Origin: Chondrosia reniformis
Taxonomy: Eukaryota; Porifera; Demospongiae; Chondrillida; Chondrillidae
Assembly: GCA_947172415.1 (NCBI GenBank)
Contig: OX359191.1
Span: forward strand, 744,001 to 808,000
Direction of reading: 5' to 3'
DNA: 64,000 nt
In this document: in pieces, positions 25,200-36,900 of the stretch
Position numbering within the stretch: position 1 is the first letter of the stretch
How the letters are laid out: each line of letters begins with the position of its first letter
The notes under the pieces: model-generated
Databases searched by the model: none
What the model was told of the DNA's origin: nothing
The model's input: the letters and a program-made list of their open reading frames with translations, nothing else
Position numbers and translations under genes: made by a program

Positions 25200-26340
25200 G
25201 AATAAAAATGGCGTTCCAATTTACTGCTCTGATGATTGTTGTGGCAATCTACCTGTTCAGATCGACTTATCTTCAAATTTCTGATTTTGGGTTATGATTG
25301 TTGGGTCAGTCATGGTCGATTTTAGCAATTTGGAGAGAGGCATATTGTCTCTCCCCGCAGATTGGGAGGACTTGGAATCCCATACCCGGGAAGAATGGCA
25401 GCTCATCAACACAGATCTTCTGAATTGATATATGCCCCCCTATATTATCACTCATAAACTATTCACATAGAGGGAAAATGGGAGAATTAATGGCAGCTCA
25501 TGCAGAGAGCAAGGAGGTGAGTGACCTCATGTCCAATTGCAAACTCCCTAATCCGCTAAGGTCAGCCTTAAAACAATCAAGTGAGAAGGGTGTCTTTTAG
25601 TGGCTGTCTACAATCCCTCTAACTAAATATGGTTTTATCTCCATAAGGCATTCAGAGATGCACTTTGTATTACGTGGATGGAAGCAGATAGATTGCCTAC
25701 ATGCACATGCCTGTGGAGCAGGATTCTCGGTGAACCATGTCTTTATTTGCTCAAAAGGAGAATTGCCCTCAATTAAACACAATAAGATAGGAGACATAAC
25801 AGCACAGCTCATGACATGCAGAAGTGTGCCCTAATGTAGAAATTGAACCAGGACTGCTAACCATCTCTGGAGAAAACTTTGCTTTAAGATCTGCCAACAT
25901 TGATAAAGGGGGTCGACTCGATATAAAGGCTCAAAACTTCTGGGATAAAACCAAGAGCAGTGTGTACTTTGATGTATGGGTATTTTATGCCCATGCCCCT
26001 TCCAACCACACATCTTCTATTAATGCCAGTTACAAGAAACATAAAATGGAAAAGAAAAGGGCCTACGAGAGGAGAATTATATATATATTGAATATAGATC
26101 ATGGCACTTTTTCTCCTCTAGCTTTCTGCACCAGAGCGGAGGATGGGGTCCAACAGCCTGTGTTGTCTTTATATAGGAAACTTGCCAGCATAATGGCTAC
26201 AAAGTATTCTCAGTACACTTTTTATCAGATGCAAGATCTCCTTTTCCCTTATTGGCTCAGCAGTAATGTGTTTGTTTTAGTATGGCTTCCTGTTCATGCA
26301 TGCATGTCAAGCATGATGTATGGGGCAGAGATATGAAACT
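25200..26340 (+). pseudogene. Decayed retroelement ORF: RT C-terminus plus nuclease-like domain
   Basis: Read across several frames, the stretch contains LGGLGIPYPG (25360-25390, typical of the end of a non-LTR type RT), WLSTIPLTKYGFI, ACGAGFSVNHVFICSKGELPS, KHNKIGDITA, then from 25824 VEIEPGLL, SANIDKGGRLDI, FDVWVFYAHAPSN and KKRAYERRI. These match the Cys/His and RHNxxRD / DVRVFNPxAPSN style domain that is common in marine-animal mobile elements. Internal stops (for example near 25600) and frameshifts make it dead. Confidence 0.62.
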
Positions 26341-27536
26341 GCAGTAGAAGAACCCATTGAACAAGTTTAGCTGCTTGCCTCTCTGAATGTTCTTCAGAGT
26401 GGGCACACTTCACCCCAAGGCGTCATTGTTGCTTGAAGTGAGGGCTTTGTCTGTTGTGAGATGCGCTGTGTGAAGTTCTGGTTTAAGGTATTGAATTGTG
26501 AGATGTATGCCTCTACAGCCGTCTTCGAGGTGAAAACAAATCAAGCTAGCCCAGCACTGAGCAAATTTTCATACAAAATGAGGTACGTATACATATAGTT
26601 AAAGTATAAGAAATAATATAAACCTAGAAAGACAGTAAAGATTCATCTAAAAGGTGATGATTGATGATAACTAGCTTGAATTCAGATACTTGTTCAAGTG
26701 GGCAGCCACAGTAAGATACACATAGGGAAGAAGGAATAGCTTTCCTAACAGAGTGAATCAACATGATTTTTGACTTTTTTAGTTAAACCATTACACTGCA
26801 GCCAGAAGAGCATGAGCATCTTCAAGAGAATATGGTTAAGATTACATTGAATCTTATTTAAAATTGTCTCCAACGCAAAACATGACTTGACTAACAGATT
26901 AAACACTCTCAGACAGATCATTAATAATAAGAGAGAAAAGAGTGTTGGGATTAAGACCTTGGACCTTGAGGGACACCCATGTGCATAGCTGTTAATAATC
27001 CAAATCACCATTTTTCTACCTGGCTATCAAGCAAGAGGATAAGGAAGCATATAGAGAATAATAGACTAAAGTACATAAGGCTTATTAAACTTATAGGACA
27101 AGTCTTTATAGCTTTGGAGAGGATACTGTTAGACTTATTTCTTCCTTTTTTCCACTTCTTCATTGGGCCAGACAGCTGTTTCTAAGAATTCTAGACACTG
27201 CATCATCTATATTATTTGATCTGTGTTCTATATGTTATAGTTGTAGATGAAAGAATGAACAATACTCTCTCAGTTTACCACACCAGGGAAATGCACTTAT
27301 ATTTCAGAAGTTAGAATATTAGGAATATCAGAGGGTTTATAGTTCTCCAAGTAGGGACGGAGGTTGAAAAACATATACATATGTATATAGCTATAATTGA
27401 TGAATGTTTATATACTCAGTATTCCCTAGGCTGCTTAGAAGAAAAAGAAGAGGAAACTATCACTTTTCAGTAGGGAAATAATATAATCTAATCTTGTTAA
27501 CGTAATAATTCAATCAATACTACTTCTAAAATATAC
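26341..27536. other. Upstream region of B, partly shared with D
   Basis: The stretch from about 27000 on is collinear with 52300-53140 upstream of D, with many indels. The short minus-strand frame at 26745-27011 is not recognised. No other gene is seen. Confidence 0.5.
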
Positions 27537-27544
27537 TATATAAA
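27502..27544 (+). promoter_or_regulatory. Core promoter of B (conserved block plus TATA)
   Basis: TATATAAA at 27537-27544 is preceded by an ATTCAATCAA..ACTACT..AAAAT block that recurs in the same place before D (53101-53135). The TATA lies 88-95 bases before the ATG. Confidence 0.6.
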
Positions 27545-27631
27545 GACCTTTGCAAGGGTGCTTCACAAATAGCTATATATAAGATTGAGGGAGACGATGG
27601 GGCCGTAGCAGAGCAACCGGCTACAGGCATA

Positions 27632-27920
27632 ATGAAGTCACTATTCGCGATAGCATTGTTCACATTTGCTAGTTTCTGCTTCCTAAACCTCGTGGTTGAT
27701 GGCTTTCAAAGGACGAGGTTTATGGTAGACTCAGAAATGCTTATGTCTGAGCAATTAGGTCTGCAGAAAGCAACACTTCCCGAAGCTATAAATAATGTGT
27801 ATTCAACTTACACTGCTTTCCTTCATATAGCATCCGTAGTTACTGATATGCAACCAGCAGGTCATAAGAGAGGAAAACGAATTATTGGTTTCATTATTTG
27901 GTGTGCGATAAGTTGCGGAG
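27632..27920 (+). other. Gene B exon 1: signal peptide, retained intron, RGKR site, hydrophobic Cys peptide
   Basis: D has a 64-base GT-AG intron here (53366-53429). In B the matching place (27771-27830) is 60 bases, reads CA instead of GT at the donor, and is open in frame, so it adds 20 codons if retained. The acceptor (ttcatatag at 27822-27830) is kept. After GHKRGKR comes IIGFIIWCAISCGG. Using GC at 27770 as donor would shift the frame to an early stop. Confidence 0.65.
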
Positions 27921-30900
27921 GTAAGTGCTTATATAGACAATATAAACACTCAAATTTTTAAGTTCGTGTAGGAGCTGTGTGAATTACATTCTATATATAT
28001 ATATATATGCCATTAGGATCTTCTTCTCCGCCGCCTATTCTTCTGTGCAATTAGGTTCTGATTCACCATCTCCGCAAAACGGTAACTGGGCAGATTGGAG
28101 ACAAGTGGGAAAGTGCAGTAAGCCATGTGGAGGAGGAGAGAGGAAAATAGTCAGAGACTGCAACAATCCACCTCCATCCCATGGTGGTGGACCTTGTGAG
28201 GGACTATCTGAAGACTATATTTCTTGCAACAGTGATCACTGCCCCAGTACGTAATATATTATATGATAGGAATAATCAGGCCATATATTATCCATATACA
28301 TATGTCCTATTATGTATAATATAATAGGCTAACCCTAGCTGATGTATTACATATATATTGTTATTCCAGTTAATGGTGGATGGTCGTCATGGACTAAAGA
28401 AGGTGTCTGTTCAGAGTTCTGCGGCCAGGGTACGCAGACTCTTATCAGAACATGTTCTGATCCTCCCCCTCAGTACCGAGGGGTTCCGTGTGTGGGAGCT
28501 GAGAGAGATCAAGAGTTATGTGAAATTGCAACCTGTAAAGGTATATATCACTGCATTTTTTTAGAACCATACATTATTATACCCCATTGCCATGGTAATG
28601 AACCAATGAAATCATATTACATTTCATAGGTTTCACCTCTGGGCTATAACGTTTATATACATATATATTTATAATTATATATATTTATACATGTTGTAAC
28701 CTTGTATATGCAAATTGCATGATACATATATGTTAACTGTTGTATAAATATATTCCAATGTATAAAATGTTACATGTATATACAAGTGAAATGGTAGGAG
28801 TATTCCTTAATTGTATATATATATTCATATATAGATAGAGCACTGCAAAACCTATATATATATATTCAAGTTAGTAATTGAATATTCCACCCAGAAGTCT
28901 TCATTCTTGCTGACAAATATATACCTAGTCCCGAGTGGATATATACCGCATCCAATCTTTATTGTTATCAGTATATATAGCCACCATAAATGCTAACTTC
29001 AATGGAGTTTTTTAATTTGTGATATGTTGCCCATGAAATTAACATCATCATTGGTATACAACATGTAGTTAAATATGCATATACGTAGGTTTGTTAGTTA
29101 CAAAGTGGTTAAACATAGTATTGTTCAATTATCTACCCTCTATAGGATGCTTTCATCCACCAGTTCCTGATGGTGCCATATACTATTCTGGACCTGTGGA
29201 AGTAACAAACACCACTGAAGAACCGTTTCCAGGCAACACTAGTACTACAGCTGTATTTGAGCATGAAGATGTTTTATCATTTGGTTGCCATGAGGGATAC
29301 AGACCTGAGACCCCGCCCCCAGAAGGATCTGCATTTCACACACTTATGTGCAATAAGGGGACTTGGCAGGGGGTTTCCCCCGTTTGTAATGGTCTGTTGG
29401 TTTAGAATAGGGAAACTGTGCTTATTGATGTATTTGCATCTTTCTTACTATCTCAGATGTGAATGAGTGTGCTGAAGGACTAAGTACCTGTGATCCTTTC
29501 AGATCAAACTGTTCAAACAGCAAGGGAAGTTTCAACTGCTTTTGTAAGCCCGGTTATGAGGCTGATGAGAATGGAGAATGTAAAGGTTTGTTTCAAAAAA
29601 TGAATTCCAATTTATATTTAAAGATTTCTGCATGTCTTAATTGACCTGCAAAGATTATTGTATGTAGTATATTTCAAATATGCGCTTTACAACATTAACT
29701 ATATACACATAAACACAATTGTGCATAATATACTTGGGGACAATCTGGTCCAAAGCCACTGTATATATTATCCTTGCAACCTGCAGCCATTGTTATCCAT
29801 GGTGGATGGGGTAACTGGTTTCCCTCTGGAATCTGCACCGTTACATGTGGAGGAGGAGAGCAGAGGTATGAGAGGAGGTGTGACAACCCCATCCCTCAAA
29901 ATGGAGGTCTCCCTTGTAGTGGAGATGACTTTAAATATGAGCCTTGCAACACCAACTGTTGTCCAGGTATACACTAGCTCCATATACAATCCACATATAT
30001 ATTACATATATATATACATTTTGTCTGTTTTTTTTCTATTTTTGGATGTGTCTTATATTAATTAAATCATTTTTATAATATATTTATTTATTTATAATAT
30101 ATTATTATTTATTAAGATTACCTTTGTATATTGTAACTTGTACTGTATATATTGTATTAGCTAACAATATGTATATTAGTCCATGTGACAAATTTGGTTT
30201 AAGAAATATATATGTAGAATATAATTAATTTTTAATTATTGTATCCCCCTAGTTCATGGAGTATGGTCTGATTGGATAGATGGTGCATGTTCTACCACTT
30301 GTGGAATTGGTGTTCACACTAGATTTCGATCATGTTCTGGTCCTTTTTGTGGAGGAAGGGAATGTACGGGAGAAACTGAAGTCATTGTCAATTGTGACCT
30401 TGGCAGCTGTAGTGGTACGTAAATAGAATTATACAGTCCAAAATAGACATAGACGAGAAATGAAAAATCTAATATGCCATTTTCCTACATGCTATGCCTA
30501 TTCTGTAAAAAAAGCCTATAGGGGAACTAAACCTGAAGAGAGCTTTGGATGAAGATACAGGAGTCTTTTCTTTCTTTTCTTTCTTCTTGATGTACAGAGT
30601 GTATTATATATATTGTGCATACGTTAGCTGCATGTTTCAATTTCACATGTAATATGTGCAATTCTAGGTTGCCTTGTCCCAGTTGAGGTAAATGGAGTAT
30701 TGTACAATAAAGGAGACAAATCTGAGTTTCAACATGGAGACGAGTTAACCTATACCTGTTCTAGGGGATACAAATCACCTATGGAAGATCCTATGACATT
30801 CCCATCCATAACTTGTGAGGCAGGGGTGTGGCAGGGGGACACACCTACTTGTGATGGTAAGGTTATTATACAAAGTACTGTATATACAGATATATCAGTT

Positions 30901-33900
30901 TATGGTGCAGGCTTATGTATGAACAACATCTATATATATATATTAAGAGATCCAAGTGACTATGTAATATTAAAATTACAATCAAGTACTAGCTACACAG
31001 TGCAAGTTACAAATTTAAAGAGATCCAAGTGACCCCTAGGATAATCAGTATTTTAAACAGTACAAGACTTTAGTCACACTAGTACTGTTGCAGGCTTTGA
31101 AATCCTCAACTACTGCATAGAGAGTAGTAGTTGATACAGATCATCCAATTGCAAGGTAGAACACATGGCCTACCAATTACCTTTTCACACCTTAGTATAG
31201 ACTGAAGATGATGCATCTGCATGCCATATATCAACAAAGGCTCCAGTATTAAAGGGGTCTCAGCTAATAACCACAGCAGATTTGATTTGCCTTGTGAGGG
31301 AGCTAAGAACACCGACGGTTGGTTGCATGCATTGGCATAATCAACAGGGTTAGAGACCATTTTGTAACTTGTACACAAGGGACATAAAAGGCCAAGGCCT
31401 TTATATACGTATATGAATGAATGAACATAGTCACTTGGATCTCTTAAATTTGTAACTTGTACTATGTAGTACTTGATTGTAATTTAATATTTTATATATT
31501 TGCTAGTAACTTGCACTGTGTAGTATATATATATATTGGGCCGCCCACGCGCTCTTATATTTATTTTGCTATATTACTTCCGATGTTCGTATACAATCGG
31601 TTTTGCAAATGGCGGCGTTCAGGAAGCTAAAGTTAACGAAGCCTTTCTATCGTTATTTATGCAATTGAAGCTTGCGCAAGGTGCGGTATATTGACAAAAA
31701 AAACTCCTAACGATTCAGGACGCTTAAGTGTCCTGGACAGCGTAAACGTTCTATTCGAGATTTGACAATTGCGTAAGCCGATTCGATCTAGCTTTACTTA
31801 CCTTGATCAGCTTTCTGCATGGTTAAGAAGCGAGGCATGTGTTTGCGTATTGGGTATGTAAACATTGCTGTTCTTATCAGAGTTACGCATATACGGTGGT
31901 ATATACTCTTATGTAGAGCATTAATGTGTATGGAATCTGCAAGGGATGGTAGCGATTATTTCGTTTCCTTATACATGTGCAAATGAATGAACTTTAAAAT
32001 CTCCCATTTACGTTTTCTTGAGACACAAATTACTAATTGTAGACTTTGCCTTAGAATGTACCTCTAGAACTCAAACAGAACACACAGTCATATTCAAAGA
32101 CTTTTAAAATGCTCTAAATGAGGAAATAGGTACACAGGAGCCCTGGATGAATGTGTACATGAATTTACTTGCACTGTATATAGAGTGGAATCTCATTATA
32201 GTGAAACTCATTATCTCAACTCATCTCAACTCAACTCATGAGCTTGCACGCACGCATATTTATCCAAATCCACCCCTACGTATCCAATTACACTCCTGCA
32301 CACATGGATAAGTAATAGAAAACATAAGAAGAGATGACGGAGCTTAAAGTACCACAGTTTTACTATGGTCGTCTAAACGAATTTCTTTTATTTCTTTACA
32401 TCAATATATATAGCAACACTTTTGGCTTAAACTTAGCATGAACGTATACAAATACGCTTTATCTAACCTTCGCTACAACTCGCTTATTCGGTAGCTCCTT
32501 CTCGTAGGAGAGCGTCGACTTGTCATAGCCGTTCTCGAAAGGATGATCTTCTTTAGCAACGAGGCGGTGACGTTTTCGCAACGTCACAAGATTCTCAAAA
32601 TGTGTGTACCGAGCGACATACGAAGGTGTTGGTGACGCAATAGAAAAACATCACAATACATCACCAGCTTGCGCAATCGTAACTTTGAATTCTTCATTAT
32701 ATCTTGATTATTTTGCTCATTTAATTAAGCAAAACCTCGCCAGACATTTCTTATACACATGTACCATGATATATATTGATTTCACAGTTATCTGACCAAT
32801 TGATAATTTTTATTAATATAACACATTGTTTCAATATAAATTTCCCATAGGTTTTCTATAGTCCTATGGCCTTTTATATGCAGACTTTGTCCTCTGTTTT
32901 CTAACAAACGGAGGCCTAAATCAAAAATCCCTTAATTTAAAATGAGTTTTATACCCTAAACTTTATGATGATATGCCCATTTTGTTTTTAGGTTCTTTCT
33001 TGGAGCCATATGAATTAATTAATTATATATTATATTTATATTAGATTACCTTAGTATATTGTAACTTGCACTGTATATAATATATACAGTGCAAGTTACA
33101 ATATACTAAGGTAATCTAATGTCTTGGAAAGTTACCCAAAAAAGTATAGTACTGGTTACAACATTCACAATCACTGCAATGTTATTCTTCTTCAATCTTT
33201 ACAAACTTCAAAAAGGAAACTATAAACTAGTTCTTGAGTGAAAAATTCATGCTTTTGTAGCTACAATATTATCTCAGCAAAGTACAATATAAAAATACAT
33301 TTAAAAATTATAGATTATAGATTATAGATTATAGATAGATAGATAGATTATAGATTATTATATATAGATCACCATGCATGCATATTCCAAATATCATGGT
33401 TATCATGCCTATGAAACTAAGGCAGTATGTATGACTCATTAGATGTTGATGAATGTGCGGAGGGGCATGAAGACTGCAATCCAGAGACATCAATCTGCCA
33501 GAACACACTGGGAGGGTTTGTGTGTCATTGTAAGACTGGCTATGAAAAGAAACCTGGAGAACATCAGTGCACTGGTAATGAGTATATATATACGTATATA
33601 TATAGTATATTGTAACTTGCACTGTATATTATAATACTGTCATATCTATATATGAAAATTATATACAGGTAGCTACATACATGCATCCAGCTATATGTAG
33701 ACACACAATGTGACAAGTATATACATATATTATCTTCAGATATAAATGAATGTGAAGATTCAAGCATTAATCACTGTCAACATGAGTGTCAAAATTTGTT
33801 TGGCACATTTAAGTGTTACTGTGGGGTAGGATACGAGTTGCAGGATGATGGCATATCTTGCGTCCGTAAGTGTGTATTTGAATGACATATATATAGATTA

Positions 33901-36900
33901 ATATATATATATATGTCTTGGAAAGTTACCCAAAAAAAGTATAGTACTGGTTACAACATTCACAATCACTGCAATGTTATTCTTCTTCAATCTTTACAAA
34001 CTTCAAAAAGGAAACTATAAACTAGTTCTTGAGTGAAAAATTCATGCTTTTGTAGCTACAATATTATCTCAGCAAAGTACAATATAAAAATACATTTAAA
34101 AATTGAAGTAAGAAGTAAATGGGAAAGACAGTGATCATCCCAGCTAACCATAAGGAAGTGGCCTGGAATACTGAAAACTGAAATTTAAGCGAATTAACCA
34201 TATATATATATATATATATATATCACTTTTATGTTTGGGCACATCAATAAAATCTTTTAATCATTATCCAGGTGGTCAAATCATATATTAAATTCATAAG
34301 GTATAGTTATACTCATAATGCCTGGGTGATACTTTATTAATGGTACAAGATATACGTATATATATACCCAGGGTATAAATGATTTTAAATAGTCAAATGT
34401 AACTAAAAATTACTTTCTTGTTGATTTTAAAGGTTGTAATTGATATTGAATAGGGCAGCCATGTTTTTGCCAACCCTACTTAGAGAGTACTACTGTACTC
34501 TCTAATATATGAAGAACCATAACGATTTTTATAATTGTAATGCTTACCTTAGATTCCAGTTCTGCTTGCTCTGACTTGCCCATTCCTGGTAACGGTTCAG
34601 TGGATTGTAACCCTATTCCAAGTGGTCTGAGGTGTACTCTGACTTGTGATGAAGGCTACATCTTCTCTGGCAGTTATGATCCTTCACCACAAACATGCAG
34701 AGATGGAGTGTGGAGATATGAAGAGGAAGGACAAGATATCCCAGATTGTGTTGGTATGTACATACAAGTACATTTGTATGATATGATATTGTAAATCTAG
34801 GCCATTCCAATCCAATACTCTTATTCAGATATTTTCGATGGTTCACTCCTGAGCATGGATATCTTTGCTGGTGATCTTGGAGATTGTGATACTTCCTTGG
34901 ATTATACATCTTCAGACACTGTACCTGATGGTGACGTTAGTGTTGATTGTATAAGTGGAAGAAGAAGAAGAAGAAGAAGGGCTCTAGGTAGACTTCGTCT
35001 AAAGGTTACCTTCTCTGTGAGGCTACCCGAAGGTTGTACCACTCTCGCTTGTATCAGAGCTGGTTACAGGGTCCTGTTGCAGAGGGAAAGGAAGCTTAAG
35101 AATATAATTGCTGATCCTACAAGTCCACCTCCAATTAGTGTATCTAATTCAGCAACTAATAATTCAGTTCCAATCACTCTCGCATCAAAAAGTTTCAAGA
35201 GGGCTAGACCAACCTTCAGTTGTGATCCAGGCACTGTTTTGGTTGATGGCTCATGTGGTAAGTATAATATAGATGTATTATATCGTAAATAGCTTTCACA
35301 ATATCTACATAATCCTCTCTTTCCTATAGCTCCTTGTGGATTGGGTTATTACTACAACACAGATGGCAGAGAGCCAAAGTGCGACCCATGTCCCCTTGAT
35401 ACCTTCCAAGATGAAGAAGGAAAGGATCACTGTAAGCCATGCAGGAGAGGAACATTCACACTAGCACAAGGGTCTAAATCAGAGGATAAATGTCTTGGTA
35501 AGCTTTGATGACTCATGTATAAATATATAAGGCTTGTTGTGTTTGTAGGATAGATTAGCATCAGCAACAATATAGTTATATATTAACAATTTTCAACCAT
35601 TTTTTTACTTTGGATTGTTATCATATACATTGTAACTTGTACTATATCAATTAATACAGACTAAGTGGCTAACCCCACCTATCCAATGACAAATATGTAT
35701 GATATATAACTCTATAGCTCCCTGTCCTGCTGGTTCCTTCTCTACCACTGGATTGGCACCTTGTGAGCCCTGTCCCATTGGTACATATCAAGGGGAATCT
35801 GGCTCTAAGTTGTGTATCAAATGTGAATTTGATCAAGTGACTAATGCAATAGGATCCCTTAATAAAGATGAATGTGGTGAGTTTATATATGCAATTAAAT
35901 TGTTAGCACTCATGATCAGTCTCACGTAGGTAAAATGCAACCTGTATCTTTGCTTTTTTTATGAAATCACATTTGTGTCGGCCATGCTCCACCAACACTG
36001 CATGTCTATCCTAGATGTTTGGGAGGCCAGCACTTATACATGGTTATACCATTCTAATAGGACTACAGTCCTCCAGACAAGATTAAACTTTCGTCACTGG
36101 GCTATTTAGTGTAATAATATCCAGTGATTATATTCATTTGCCATAATAACCTTATACTTGAAGTTTCACCTCCATTTGCTAAGAAATTTAACAGAGATCT
36201 AAGTAAAAATCTGTGTAATTTAAAACTAGCTCTTAAATTCCCCTAAATTTACAACAATCAGCATATTATTTTGTACTCATGATCCTGTTAGGGGCTATAT
36301 GAATTATTTACTTTACATTGTTTATTATATATATATATATGTATATACGTATATAAGATTGTATTATTATATATACTGTATATTGTTACACAGTAGTGAG
36401 GAACTGTATATATTATATACTTATAAGATAAAGACAATTTGGACTGATAAGCTATAAACAATGCAGTTTTTCAATGTTATAGCAGCATGCAGATTTTAAA
36501 AACATATATTATTATGTAGGTTGTCCAAAAGGAACTTATTGGCAGAATTGCTCAAAAATTTGTCAATGTGCTAATGACATATCATGTGATGTTGATGGGC
36601 ACTGTATATGCCCTAGAGGCCTTAGTGGGCCATACTGTAATGTTTCAGGTTAGCTTTTCATATAAAATCATAATTATATATTATTAACCTACTGTAAATA
36701 CGTGATAATATATAATATGTAACAATCAAATTATATAATGAGACTGACTCTGTTGGTTTCTATCCTATTTATATCCTTAAGGCATTTGTTTAGTACTAAA
36801 TTTGTTGTGTATTTGATAAGGGCCTGTCTATTACCAATAGTAGAATCAATAATTATTATGGTTTGGATACATCTTGAAGTACATATATACATATATAGGT

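Larger units (their letters stand above)
30945..33360. mobile_element. 2.4-kb composite insertion in an intron of B
   Basis: The intron is 169 bases in D (56446-56614) but 2586 in B. The matching edges stop near 30945 and restart near 33360 (tatatagatcaccatgcatgc). The insertion holds a TIR element (30964-31500), a GC-richer stretch of unknown origin (31540-31900), a candidate coding exon (32459-32650), a perfect palindrome (33040-33120) and a 190-base repeat (33119-33310). Confidence 0.65.
29787..34753 (+). other. Gene B module 2: TSP1-TSP1-CCP-EGF, then EGF-CCP
   Basis: TSP1 29787-29966 (HGGWGNW, CTVTCGGG), TSP1 30253-30414 (HGVWSDW, CSTTCG), CCP 30668-30856 (GCLVPVEVNG.., GVWQGDTPTC), EGF 33443-33574 (DVDECAEGHEDC), EGF 33740-33865 (DINECEDSS), CCP 34553-34753 (CSDLPIPGNGSVDC). 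The intron before EGF 33443 carries a 2.4-kb insertion absent from D. Confidence 0.82.

Noticed and set aside
29658..30065. Frame shared between B (29658) and D (55256) on the plus strand and its antisense partners
   Set aside because: Overlaps the TSP1 exon in another frame; conserved only because the whole region is near-identical between B and D.
34200..34224. TA dinucleotide run
   Set aside because: Ordinary microsatellite, one of many in this AT-rich sequence.
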